62,217 nt of DNA from Paenibacillus sp. HB172176 (GCF_011947265.1 NZ_JAATHD010000005.1:302683-364899), one strand, 5' to 3'; counted from the stretch's first letter, positions 35,077-44,191 are shown. Translations and numbers: made by a program. Notes: a model not told the origin generated them from the sequence alone.

Positions 35077-36231
35077 ATGAAGATAACCGGAGTCGAAATG
35101 CACATACTGGAGAATAAAACGGATTACGGTATACAGGATGACGCGTCGGATTCGAGAGGACCGAAATATACGATGATGCTCAAGGTGCATACGGATGAGG
35201 GTATAACCGGCATTGCCGATTCGGATTCGCATCCTCATATTGTGAAAGCGATGATCGAAGCTCCGATCTATCTGCCCTCTTTCTGCGAGGGACTTCAGCA
35301 TGCCGTAATCGGAGAGAATCCGTTCGAATATGAGCGGATCTGGTCCAAAATGTATCAGTCCTCCTTCTATCATGGCAGGAGGGGGGCGGCCCTGCATGCG
35401 ATGAGCGTCATAGATATCGCGATTTGGGACATTATCGGCAAGCTCTGCAATCAACCGGTAAGCGTTATGCTTGGCGGACGCAATCATGAGCGAATTACCG
35501 CTTATGCAAGCACCTTGTTCCGCTCCACTCCCGAGAAAATGAAGGAAGCTGTTGAAAAATACAGAGGACTTGGCTTCAAGGCGATGAAGTTCGGCTGGGG
35601 AGTGGTCAGGGATGATCCGAGGCTTGCCGTCAAGCTGGTGGAAGCGGCCCGGATGGAGGCTGGCGATGAGATGGACATCATGATTGACGGCATGTGGACG
35701 GCGGATGTGAAGCTTGCCGTTCAAATTATTAATGAATTGAAGGCTTTCCAGGTGTTTTTCGTGGAGGAGCCGCTCATCTCCGACAATCTTGCGGGCTATC
35801 GCAAGCTGTCGCAAGCCGTCGATGTGAGAATCGCATGCGGAGAGCAATTGGCGGGTCTCTACGAGTATAAGCAATTGATTGACGAGGGGGATGTGGATAT
35901 TATCCAGCCGGATCTGTCCAGAGCGGGCGGCTTGACGGAAGCAAGGAAGCTGGTCACGATGGCGGAGCAGGCGGGGAAGCTGGTGATCCCCCATGCCTGG
36001 ACCTCCGATGTGCTGACCGCGGCTTCTCTCCATTTGAACAGCTTTCAAACGAATCCGGTTTTTCAAGAATTCTGTACGAACGATACGCCGCTTAGCCGGG
36101 AATTGGTTAGAAATCCGCTTGTGCTGGAGCAAGACGGCACGCTTCTTGTGCCCAAGGGACCTGGTCTTGGGATTGAGCTGGATGAGCGGGCGATTGCCCG
36201 GCACGCCGTTGAGCATTTAATCATTTCATGA
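35077..36231 (+). CDS. enolase-superfamily sugar acid dehydratase (mandelate racemase group)
   Basis: 384 residues. Catalytic Lys168/Lys171 in KAMKFGWG; metal ligands Asp204 (IDGMW), Glu230 (VEEPL) and Glu256 (CGEQ); acid/base His in IPHAW near 309. This pattern (KxxK plus His on the opposite side) is that of the mandelate racemase subgroup, which includes galactonate, gluconate and rhamnonate dehydratases. It would turn an aldonic acid into a 2-keto-3-deoxy acid. Good GGGGGG RBS; 21 bp after the deacetylase. Confidence 0.88.
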   Translation: MKITGVEMHILENKTDYGIQDDASDSRGPKYTMMLKVHTDEGITGIADSDSHPHIVKAMIEAPIYLPSFCEGLQHAVIGENPFEYERIWSKMYQSSFYHGRRGAALHAMSVIDIAIWDIIGKLCNQPVSVMLGGRNHERITAYASTLFRSTPEKMKEAVEKYRGLGFKAMKFGWGVVRDDPRLAVKLVEAARMEAGDEMDIMIDGMWTADVKLAVQIINELKAFQVFFVEEPLISDNLAGYRKLSQAVDVRIACGEQLAGLYEYKQLIDEGDVDIIQPDLSRAGGLTEARKLVTMAEQAGKLVIPHAWTSDVLTAASLHLNSFQTNPVFQEFCTNDTPLSRELVRNPLVLEQDGTLLVPKGPGLGIELDERAIARHAVEHLIIS

Positions 36232-36259
36232 TAACGAACGCAGAGGGAGGAGACTTTAG

Positions 36260-37093
36260 GTGTTTGATTGCCATACGCATTTATTCGGGGAGGGGCATGT
36301 CGGCGGAACGTTCCTTAGCGACGCACGAAGAGCGTGGGGAGAGCACTGGGAATTAATTGCAACGCCGAAGCAGCATGCGGAGCAATACAGGCTTTCTGAC
36401 GGAGCCATCGTGCTTGCCTTCAATTGTCCTGCAACGGGAGTCCTTGTTCCTAATGACTATGTAGCCGATTATGTGCGAAGCGATTCGACGCGGCTGTTCG
36501 GCTTTGCAAGTGTGAATCCCCATGACGACGACGCTCCCCGGCAGCTTGAATTCGCAGTGCGGGAGCTGGGCTTGTGCGGCCTGAAGCTGGCCCCGATTTA
36601 TCAGAACTTCTATCCCGATCAGAAGTCTTACTTTCCTTTGTATGCGAAGGCCGATGAATTGAACATTCCCATCCTGTGGCATCAAGGCACCTCGTTCGTA
36701 TCGCAAGGCTTTCTCGATGCCTCGCGTCCGGCTATGCTTGATCCGATCGCCAGGGCATTCCCGAAGCTCAGGATGATTATCGCGCATCTCGGTCATCCAT
36801 GGCATGGTGAATGCGTGGCGCTTGTTCGGAAGCATCCGAATCTGTACACGGATCTTTCCGCGTTAGGGACGAGACCTTGGCAATTCTACAACGCCATGCT
36901 ACATGTGATGGAATACGGCATTTCGCATAAGGTGCTCTTCGGAACTGACTATCCTTTCTTTACCATGGAACAAACGGTCGCGGCTTTACGAAACATTAAC
37001 GCTTTGACAGAGGGGACGGCTTTGCCGAGAATTCCGAATGAAACCATCGAATCGATCATCCACCGCAATACGCCTGAATTGCTAGGTTTATGA
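36260..37093 (+). CDS. amidohydrolase-family TIM-barrel hydrolase, possible lactonase
   Basis: 277 residues from a GTG start with GGAGGAG upstream. Amidohydrolase-2 type: His5/His7 in DCHTH, a WHQGTSF His, IIAHLGHPWHGE, and the metal/base Asp in FGTDYPF. The group includes sugar lactonases, uronate isomerase relatives and decarboxylases. Between the dehydratase and the GH39 gene, hydrolysis of a sugar lactone to the aldonic acid is the most natural guess, but a decarboxylase or amidase role cannot be excluded. Confidence 0.78.
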   Translation: MFDCHTHLFGEGHVGGTFLSDARRAWGEHWELIATPKQHAEQYRLSDGAIVLAFNCPATGVLVPNDYVADYVRSDSTRLFGFASVNPHDDDAPRQLEFAVRELGLCGLKLAPIYQNFYPDQKSYFPLYAKADELNIPILWHQGTSFVSQGFLDASRPAMLDPIARAFPKLRMIIAHLGHPWHGECVALVRKHPNLYTDLSALGTRPWQFYNAMLHVMEYGISHKVLFGTDYPFFTMEQTVAALRNINALTEGTALPRIPNETIESIIHRNTPELLGL

Positions 37094-37116
37094 TCCGGAA
37101 GGAGAACAATTGAAGC

Positions 37117-38496
37117 ATGAACTACAAATCATTAGTCGGACTTCCCGTTTCACCGATTCATGTTAATTTGAATAAGCCGGTCGGAGCGTTCGAATGGTGG
37201 CGTCATACCATCAGCCATGGCGGAATCAACAATCTTCCCTTGCCGGAAGCAGTGGCGAGCGGAGCGCGAAGGCTAAAGCCCCGTCTTCTTCGAACGTTCA
37301 TTCAGGAGTATTTCAATATTTACCCTGAGCATGGTGTATATGATTGGAGCAAGCTTGATCCCTATATGGAATCTCTGCATAGCACCGGCGCAGATGTTGT
37401 GGCCAGTATTTGCTTCAAGCCTCCCTTGCTTTTTCCGGTCATTGATTCCGCCATCTGGCGCCCCAACAATCTAACAGAATGGCAGAGATTGATTTCCGAG
37501 CTGGTCAAACGCTACTCCATAGACAAGAAAATCGTCAGCTACTGGGAAATCGGAAATGAAACCGATTTCGGAGAAACTGGCGGGTGTCCGTATCTGATTA
37601 CGGATCCGCAGGATTATTACGACTACTATGTGTTCACGCAGGAAGCGATTCTGGAGGCGTGGCCGGAAGCCAAGGTCGGCGGGCCGGCAGCAGGTGATTT
37701 CAATCATCCCCTGTTGGAGGGATTCATTCAGCTTTGCATGGCGAATCGCACCAGACTGGATTTCGTTAGCTGGCATATCTACAGCGATCACCCGAAGGAT
37801 CACGCATTAAGAGTCAGGCAAGCAAAAGAATGGCTTGCTCCTTTCGGCGAAGTCCGACCGGAGATGCTGATTACCGAATGGAATAAGAGCTTTGAGTCTT
37901 TGCCGCTTGAGGAGATGGAGCTAAGCCCGCGCAAGGCGGCATTTACGGCCGCTGCATTGCTTGCGTATATGGAAGAAGGGGGGGATTGGACCTTCTATTA
38001 TCATGTTTGGGATCAGCTATTCTATCCTTCCCAGTTCAAGTCGTTCTACAAGGATTTGCCGATCATGATCGAGCATTGGAATGAGGCGCCGCACCGTTTC
38101 GGCCTATTTGGTGTATCGGGGGAAATTCGGGCTCCGTATTTTGTATATCTTATGATGTCGCGAATGGGAGACCTTCGGGTGGAAACGGTTGCCGAGCAGA
38201 GGGATTTACGGGCAGTGACTGTCAGACGACCTGGTGTGATAACGATTATGCTTGTGAATTACAACCCGAATGAAGCGGCTGATTGCATCGCCGTCACGCA
38301 TTTGCAAGGCCTGTCCGAGGGAGCGAAGCGACTCGAGGTTTTCCGACTGGATGAAAGCCGGACCTGGGATGAGAAGAGTCTCGAGCTATTGCCTGTCGAA
38401 TCCAGGCTAATCGATACGATTGACGGTTATGCGTTCAAGCTTAACCTATGGTGTCCGGGCGACAGCGTCTGCTGGGCAGTCCTTACGGATCTGTAA
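37117..38496 (+). CDS. GH39-type glycoside hydrolase
   Basis: 459 residues without signal peptide, so intracellular. Clan GH-A barrel with acid/base Glu148 in WEIGNE and nucleophile Glu254 in LITEWN, followed by the C-terminal beta domain. GH39 contains beta-xylosidases, alpha-iduronidases and related enzymes acting on oligosaccharides. Here it probably releases the terminal sugar from the imported oligosaccharide. Confidence 0.85.
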   Translation: MNYKSLVGLPVSPIHVNLNKPVGAFEWWRHTISHGGINNLPLPEAVASGARRLKPRLLRTFIQEYFNIYPEHGVYDWSKLDPYMESLHSTGADVVASICFKPPLLFPVIDSAIWRPNNLTEWQRLISELVKRYSIDKKIVSYWEIGNETDFGETGGCPYLITDPQDYYDYYVFTQEAILEAWPEAKVGGPAAGDFNHPLLEGFIQLCMANRTRLDFVSWHIYSDHPKDHALRVRQAKEWLAPFGEVRPEMLITEWNKSFESLPLEEMELSPRKAAFTAAALLAYMEEGGDWTFYYHVWDQLFYPSQFKSFYKDLPIMIEHWNEAPHRFGLFGVSGEIRAPYFVYLMMSRMGDLRVETVAEQRDLRAVTVRRPGVITIMLVNYNPNEAADCIAVTHLQGLSEGAKRLEVFRLDESRTWDEKSLELLPVESRLIDTIDGYAFKLNLWCPGDSVCWAVLTDL

Positions 38497-38516
38497 TCAA
38501 GCAAGGAGGGATTTGC

Positions 38517-39686
38517 ATGATACGCGAATTAAGGGCTGCGGATGGAGCAGAGTTATTAGAACTGCATGAGTTTGCCTTTCAATATGCTATTGAAGGAGAA
38601 GCGGAGAGGCAACGTTGGTTGGATGATTTCGATCCCGAAGGCTTTTGGGGCTGCTTCGTTCAGGGCAAGCTGGCTGCGGCTCTTCATATTGCGAACTTCG
38701 AAATTTGGCTTAACGGCAGGAAGATTCGATCTGCGGGCATAGGCAGCGTAGCGACGTCGCCCGAATACAGGCGGCTTGGACTTGCCCGTAATCTGCTGAC
38801 CCATGCGATTACGCATATGAGAGAGCAGGGCATTGCTTTATCGTTGCTGCATCCGTTCAACATCTCGTTCTATCGACGTTTTGGCTGGGAGCAATTTCAC
38901 GAATGCAGGGAACTGGAGCTGATGACTGAGCAATTGCCAAGATGGGGCATGCCCTCGGGCGCATTCCGGGTTGTCTCTCGTCCCGAGGAGATTTATCCGG
39001 TATACGAGGCTTATGCGCAGACCTATAACGGCATGCTCTCGCGTTCGCCCGCCTGGTGGGAGAAACGCGTGCTTCATAAGCGAGGCAGTCGAATCGCTGC
39101 CTACGAGACGGATGCGGGAGAGATGACCGGATATTTGTATTATCAGGTCCGGGAAGGCATCATGACGGTGCATGAACTCGTTGCGACGGACAATCAGGCA
39201 AGGCGGGCTATATGGAAATTCATTGGGGATCATGACTCCATGATCAAGCGGGTTTCTGTTCGGTTGCCTATGGATGATCCCTTCCCGTTCATGTTGGGCG
39301 ATATGAAGCTGCAGCAGAGGCTTGTCCCATTCGGCATGATACGTATTGTGGATGCGGCAGACTTCCTTGCCCGCTATCCCTTCTCACCGGGACATGCCTG
39401 CACGATACGTCTGCATGTTCGCGACGAAACGGCATCATGGAACGAGGCAGGCTTGGAAATTAAAATTTCGTCTGACGGAGAGGCGGAGATTAGCAGAAAA
39501 TCGCCGGAGACCTTCGGAGAAGATTGCTTATCTTGCTCGATTGGTACGCTCTCGTTGCTGGTAATGGGGAATAAGCGTCCATCGGCAATGGCGTCCATCG
39601 GGGCGCTGCAAGGCGGCAAGGAGCAGATCGAGCGCCTTGAGAAAGCGCTCCTCGGAGGAAATATTTGCTTGATAGACGCCTTCTAG
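38517..39686 (+). CDS. Eis-like GNAT acetyltransferase
   Basis: 389 residues from the ATG at 38517 (AAGGAGGG upstream); the frame opens at 38448, but the extra residues overlap the glycosidase gene. GNAT core with GIGSVATSPEYRRLGLARNLL as the acetyl-CoA loop near residues 75-100, a second GNAT-like part, and a sterol-carrier-like C-terminal domain, as in Eis proteins. It would acetylate an amine using acetyl-CoA. Its place in a sugar operon with a PIG-L deacetylase is notable. Confidence 0.83.
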   Translation: MIRELRAADGAELLELHEFAFQYAIEGEAERQRWLDDFDPEGFWGCFVQGKLAAALHIANFEIWLNGRKIRSAGIGSVATSPEYRRLGLARNLLTHAITHMREQGIALSLLHPFNISFYRRFGWEQFHECRELELMTEQLPRWGMPSGAFRVVSRPEEIYPVYEAYAQTYNGMLSRSPAWWEKRVLHKRGSRIAAYETDAGEMTGYLYYQVREGIMTVHELVATDNQARRAIWKFIGDHDSMIKRVSVRLPMDDPFPFMLGDMKLQQRLVPFGMIRIVDAADFLARYPFSPGHACTIRLHVRDETASWNEAGLEIKISSDGEAEISRKSPETFGEDCLSCSIGTLSLLVMGNKRPSAMASIGALQGGKEQIERLEKALLGGNICLIDAF

Positions 39687-39707
39687 GAGAAGGGAGGTTG
39701 TGCATGA

Positions 39708-40340
39708 ATGAAAGAGCTGATTATTGATGGAACGGGCGTACATGCTCTGGAGATGGCGGAGATTGTCGAGCGCATTAACGCTGATCGCCAAGCATGGCAT
39801 TTGCTTGGTTTTCTTGAGGAGGCTCAATATACAGAGGAGTCGCTGCTTGGATACCCTGTCTTTCGAGAGTTGGATTTTCTAATTCAGCGTCCGCATGTTT
39901 TCATCGCGACCGATCATGAACGCAAGCTGGCAAATCTGTTCCCGCGAGAGCGATTCGCCACATTAATCGATCCCTCTTCCTTTGTCTCCCGCACGGCATC
40001 CATCGGCAATGGATGCGTGATTTATCCGAACTGCTTTATCGGGCTTCATGCCGAAATCGGAGATTTCGTGTTCTGTCTGAGCGGAGCCATTATTAATCAT
40101 GATTGCCGGATCGGAGAACGGACGGTTATCGCCAGCGGCGTTAAGCTGGCGGGCTCTGTGATGCTCGAAGCCGATTGCTATATTGGACAAGGGGCTAACA
40201 TCAGGCAGAGGGTACGGGTTGGCGGCCACAGTCTCATTGGCATGTCAGGGAATGTTCTGAAGGATGTCGCCCCATACAGCATTATGGTCGGCAACCCCGC
40301 CGAACTGCTTCAAAGGAGCGGGGATTCACATTCTGGATAA
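39708..40340 (+). CDS. NeuD-like left-handed-helix acyltransferase
   Basis: 210 residues. N-terminal PglD-like part (KELIIDGTGVHALEMAEIVERI, about 1-85), then hexapeptide repeats from about 95 to 200 (ASIGNGCVIYPNCFIGLHAEIG, ASGVKLAGSVMLE), ending DVAPYSIMVGNPAELLQ. Such enzymes O- or N-acetylate sugars. Last gene of the enzyme block, 156 bp before the promoter-bearing binding-protein gene. Confidence 0.85.
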   Translation: MKELIIDGTGVHALEMAEIVERINADRQAWHLLGFLEEAQYTEESLLGYPVFRELDFLIQRPHVFIATDHERKLANLFPRERFATLIDPSSFVSRTASIGNGCVIYPNCFIGLHAEIGDFVFCLSGAIINHDCRIGERTVIASGVKLAGSVMLEADCYIGQGANIRQRVRVGGHSLIGMSGNVLKDVAPYSIMVGNPAELLQRSGDSHSG

Positions 40341-40362
40341 AGGTAGATTAAATTTACAACCT

Positions 40363-40431
40363 GCATATCGAATTTTAAAGATATGCTGTTATTATTGAAA
40401 TGTTAACATGCAAGTTGAAATGTTGTTCTTC
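40363..40431 (+). promoter_or_regulatory. promoter with shared GCAT-TTTAAAGAT element (copy 3)
   Basis: Core at 40363-40385, -35 TTAACA at 40403, 17-bp spacer, and a non-consensus -10 position (TTCTTC, 40426). The geometry is identical to copy 2. The weak -10 fits a promoter that needs an activator bound next to the -35 box. It gives the lipoprotein gene its own start site. Confidence 0.55.
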
Positions 40432-40496
40432 CGACTGAAATCGATCGATGTTTAAATAAAAGCGAACAACCCATTACACTGTGGAGGTCGATAGAA

Positions 40497-42206
40497 ATGA
40501 AGAGACACTGGAGAAAAACCACCCCGTTCTTTCTGGCAATGATCCTGACTGTAAGTGTTGTATTGTCTGGCTGCTCAGGCAGCAATAATGATCCGGAGCA
40601 ATCTACGGATGCTACGACCAATCAACCAGAGGAAACACAAAGCGGATCAGATGTTACGCTTCCTGACAGCGCAGACTTGCCTTACAACCCAGTGAAAACG
40701 ATAACCACGTATGCTTGCGATTCAGGCAGTCCTCTTCCTAATGGTGAGACCTTGGAGGACAATGTGTTCACGCGCTGGTCGGAAGAGACACTCGGTATTA
40801 AGACAGAATATTTGTGGGTTGCGCCTACGCAGGACGATGCCTGCACCAACAAGATGCGTCTTGAAATAGCAGCGGGGAACAACCTCCCTGATATTATAAG
40901 CTCGTATGATTACAAGCTGCTTGAGGATTTCGTGGCAACGGGACAATTCCAAGAGATCCAGCCCAATTTCGACAAATACGCATCCGATACATTCAAGCTC
41001 GGATACGAGCAACATCCGGAAGTATGGAATGTCGGCAAAATCGACGGCAAACAAATGATTCTGCCATTCATTGAAGCGGCCTATCAGAATGACCCGGTAC
41101 TCTGGATTCGCAAGGACTGGATGGATAAGCTGGGCTTGGAGCCTCCCAAAACAATGTCCGATCTCGAAGCGATGATGGAGGTATTCAAAAATTCCGATCC
41201 CGACGGAAACGGAAAGAATGATACGATTCCGCTTGCTCTGTCGCTCAAAGAATATTTCTCCAATATGATGGGTGATGCTGAATGGATACTGGGCAATTAT
41301 GGAGCATTGTCTGGATACGGCACTGCGCAGGGGGTATGGTTGGAGAAAGACGGTAAGCTCGTCAATGCGGATCTGCAGCCAGAAGTTAAGGAAGGGTTGA
41401 GCAAGATCAAGGAATGGATGGATTTAGGATATATTGATCAAGAGGTAGCCATGCAGAATACTTTTGATGCCGGAACGCTGTTCACCAGTGGAAAAGCAGC
41501 GATTATTCCAGCCGCTTTTTGGGTACCGCGGTGGCCTTTCTCGACAGACTTCACAGATCCGACTGCTGAGTACGAAGCCTATCCGCTCCCAACCGCAGAT
41601 GACGGCACCTCGATGCATCTCACGACGAGCATTGCGAACGGAGGCTTTATCATCAACAAGAACTTTAAGGACCTTGATGTTCTCTATACCTTGTTGAATC
41701 GTGTATACGAATATGCGGATCCAAAACCGGGCAGTGAGTTTGAATATGGCTTTGCCGAAGGCTACGATTATAAGCTGAATGAGGATGGCACCGTTTCTTA
41801 CGATCTTGAGGAGGCTTTTGAACCTATCTCCTATAATGGGATTATTCCAAAACCGCAAATGCCTGACTTGGAGCTGAGCTTCTACTCGCAATACGTTCAT
41901 GGAGAAGTCGAGCCTTCCAATCTCCGTGAACAGCAATGGGTAAGTGACGAGGTTACGTTACAGGCTGGCGCTGCGGCATATGACCAAAAGGATAGCAGCG
42001 TTCAGAGCGCATACAATGGTCCGGATACGCAGACGATGAAGGATAAAGGCGAATTGCTGAAGAAGATTGTAATGGACGCCTATATCAAAATTATTTATGG
42101 TGAAAAGCCTTTGGATTATTTCGACGAAATGGTCGAGCAATACAACAAGCAAGGCGGAACCCAACTGGAGCAGGAAGTTAATGAATGGTATAGCGCAAAC
42201 AAATAG
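40497..42206 (+). CDS. extracellular solute-binding lipoprotein, LplA type
   Basis: 569 residues. Signal peptide with lipobox VLSGC (Cys26), Asn/Thr/Glu-rich tether, then a large type binding fold with DPDGNGKND calcium loop near 230. It lies 8 kb from the LplB/LplC permeases, but in the same orientation and with the same promoter element, so it is probably their binding protein. The separate promoter lets it be made in excess. A strong bidirectional terminator follows. Confidence 0.92.
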   Translation: MKRHWRKTTPFFLAMILTVSVVLSGCSGSNNDPEQSTDATTNQPEETQSGSDVTLPDSADLPYNPVKTITTYACDSGSPLPNGETLEDNVFTRWSEETLGIKTEYLWVAPTQDDACTNKMRLEIAAGNNLPDIISSYDYKLLEDFVATGQFQEIQPNFDKYASDTFKLGYEQHPEVWNVGKIDGKQMILPFIEAAYQNDPVLWIRKDWMDKLGLEPPKTMSDLEAMMEVFKNSDPDGNGKNDTIPLALSLKEYFSNMMGDAEWILGNYGALSGYGTAQGVWLEKDGKLVNADLQPEVKEGLSKIKEWMDLGYIDQEVAMQNTFDAGTLFTSGKAAIIPAAFWVPRWPFSTDFTDPTAEYEAYPLPTADDGTSMHLTTSIANGGFIINKNFKDLDVLYTLLNRVYEYADPKPGSEFEYGFAEGYDYKLNEDGTVSYDLEEAFEPISYNGIIPKPQMPDLELSFYSQYVHGEVEPSNLREQQWVSDEVTLQAGAAAYDQKDSSVQSAYNGPDTQTMKDKGELLKKIVMDAYIKIIYGEKPLDYFDEMVEQYNKQGGTQLEQEVNEWYSANK

Positions 42207-42226
42207 TCAAGAACGGCAGAAAGCAA

Positions 42227-42250
42227 AAACCCGCGATGCTTCGCGGGTTT
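42227..42250. terminator. bidirectional terminator
   Basis: AAACCCGCGA / TCGCGGGTTT, 10-bp stem with a TGCT loop, between the convergent lipoprotein and hydrolase genes. Confidence 0.85.
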
Positions 42251-42266
42251 CTTCTGCTGTTTAGGG

Positions 42267-44129
42267 TCAAAGCGTCAAATAATTTCTAGGGGATACGAGG
42301 CTTCCTTCGTAATGGAAATCTGTATCGCCGAAGTTTACTATGATGCGTCTGCCGGATGAGAACAAGGACTCCTGCACTTTATGATCATCGCTAATAAATC
42401 GATGCATGACAAGCTCGTCGTAACAAACTTGCTTTAGCCAATCACAGACAGTATGGTTGCTCTTCAAGAAGCTTGCTTTAAAGCTGTCCCAACGATCCTG
42501 ATCAAGGGACCAAAGCGGTGCTGTCCCATAAAGCATATTGAATAAATCCTTCTTCCACCAGATTTCCGGGCAATGATGATTGCAATCCTCCCATCTCCAG
42601 GAAGTTACGACGGCATCATGATAGACGAGCTCATACAAGGGGACTCGAGTGTATTCATTGATTGAATATTTCAAATAGTCTTCATGCGCGGTGCGTGTTC
42701 CCAACATTATCGAGGGCTTCGGATTGCTGCTCCAATTTCCTTTGTAGTAGATCGTGCCTTCCGTTAAGGTATCCTTGCAGATGAACCAGGTTCGTTGCAG
42801 CGTCATCATGCCATGAGCATAAACACCGTGAGAACCGGTGAAATCCGCTCCGAATTCTCCGCCCAGAAACAGGTTGTATTGATTTTCGAGCAGCTTGTAA
42901 TTTTCGATAATGGCTTCGGCATATTGTTGGCGCGTCAGTCGGTGCTCAGGATGATGACATTCGTAGATTCCGTTCGATTGATAGACATCAAGGAAATAGG
43001 TTTCATGGGGATAGATGTCAAGCTCTTTGTCCACGCGCTTGACGATTTCAGAACGAACCGCATCAGGACAGATATAGTTGCCGAATTCGTTGGAATAGCA
43101 GTTGCCATCGATTTGTCGCGCCGTAAGGTTATCGAACATTCCGGGGAAGACATTTCTCTTAAGAGGCATCCCTTTGATTTCCTCATTGCCTGGATAAGCA
43201 TCCGGATGAATATCACTGAAGAGCTCGTAAGCTCCTGTCGCGTAGCCCAGAGCTTTAAGCTCGTTGTCAAAGCCCGGCTCCGGATATGGCGTATGATTGG
43301 GATCCCAGAGAATGAGTGCTTTGTCTATGCCGGCTGCCTTGAGCTCTTCGACAAACCGCGTTTCGCGCGCCTTGTCCCATACATAAATATGGGGCGCACC
43401 CAGAATTTTTTCGATTGCCGGAAATCGTTTTTGATTCTCCTTCAAACGAATAACATCGTTCTTCGGCCAAATATAGGCTCTATAACGCTTGCACTGCGCG
43501 ACATAGCCGCCTTGATCGAAGAAGATATACCGAATTTTTCGTGTATAACCGAATTGTCCCATGGAAGGAAGCCATACCGGATAGAAGGTTATGAATCCAT
43601 TCTCCCGCCCAAGCCGGATAGCGGCATCGAAAGGGGTTTCAAATATAGCCATATAGCCTGATTCCAGCGCGGTATCCGTCATTCCGATCCAAGACATGGC
43701 GGCCCCCCCTCCTGCAAAGAAGAAAGGCTTCTCCTCCAATGGATAATAATCATCGTCTACCGGCAGCAGCAGGCCTTGACTATCGGTTTGCAGCACATAA
43801 TGTTCTTTATCCGGAGGGATGAAAGCATTGGGGAAAACGAGCTTGTCGAATTTGGTCGTCGCTTTGGAGGAGAGAGAGATGCTTAACTCGCAGTCTGCTG
43901 TTAATTCCAAGCTTGCATGCCAGGTAGACAAGCCTCGCGTCAACTCTATGTTCAAAATATGGTCTTGTTGAATGACCTTGGTTACTTGAAGTGTGTCGCA
44001 GAACGGCGCTTGTTTCCATATTTTATTCATTCTTTTGTCTACAACCTGAATTACCCTGGTCTCGGAGTCGAATGTCAACTGCAGGTTTGAATGGAATAGC
44101 TTCCAGCTGCTCTTCGGATTGAAACTCAT
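42267..44129 (-). CDS. large putative glycoside hydrolase, paralogue of 22739-24598
   Basis: 620 residues from the ATG at 44129; the open frame begins at a TTG at 44141 inside the inverted repeat. N-terminal beta domain to about 235, then a barrel-like part with APHIYVWDKARETRFVEEL, GGEFGADFTGSHGVYAHG and LVYHDAVVTSWRWEDC. The C-terminal VQESLFSSGRRIIVNF matches the paralogue. No signal peptide. The two proteins share layout but are diverged in the barrel, so they may hydrolyse different linkages of the same glycan. Divergent from an AraC gene that probably controls it. Confidence 0.7.
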   Translation of the reverse strand: MSFNPKSSWKLFHSNLQLTFDSETRVIQVVDKRMNKIWKQAPFCDTLQVTKVIQQDHILNIELTRGLSTWHASLELTADCELSISLSSKATTKFDKLVFPNAFIPPDKEHYVLQTDSQGLLLPVDDDYYPLEEKPFFFAGGGAAMSWIGMTDTALESGYMAIFETPFDAAIRLGRENGFITFYPVWLPSMGQFGYTRKIRYIFFDQGGYVAQCKRYRAYIWPKNDVIRLKENQKRFPAIEKILGAPHIYVWDKARETRFVEELKAAGIDKALILWDPNHTPYPEPGFDNELKALGYATGAYELFSDIHPDAYPGNEEIKGMPLKRNVFPGMFDNLTARQIDGNCYSNEFGNYICPDAVRSEIVKRVDKELDIYPHETYFLDVYQSNGIYECHHPEHRLTRQQYAEAIIENYKLLENQYNLFLGGEFGADFTGSHGVYAHGMMTLQRTWFICKDTLTEGTIYYKGNWSSNPKPSIMLGTRTAHEDYLKYSINEYTRVPLYELVYHDAVVTSWRWEDCNHHCPEIWWKKDLFNMLYGTAPLWSLDQDRWDSFKASFLKSNHTVCDWLKQVCYDELVMHRFISDDHKVQESLFSSGRRIIVNFGDTDFHYEGSLVSPRNYLTL

Positions 44130-44179
44130 AATGGTAACCAACCTTTCTATCGTTATCTATTCAGAGAAAGGTTACCATT
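44130..44179. promoter_or_regulatory. inverted repeat between divergent hydrolase and AraC genes
   Basis: AATGGTAACC (44130-44139) and GGTTACCATT (44170-44179) are perfect arms 30 bp apart; CCTTTCT (44142-44148) and AGAAAGG (44165-44171) add an inner dyad. The left arm abuts the hydrolase start codon. Candidate operator for the adjacent AraC protein, or a hairpin covering the ribosome site of the hydrolase. Confidence 0.5.
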
Positions 44180-44191
44180 CTGGAAGTAAGG

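Noticed and set aside
35026..36216. 396-codon minus-strand frame
   Set aside because: Antisense to the enolase-superfamily gene, whose catalytic residues are all present on the plus strand.
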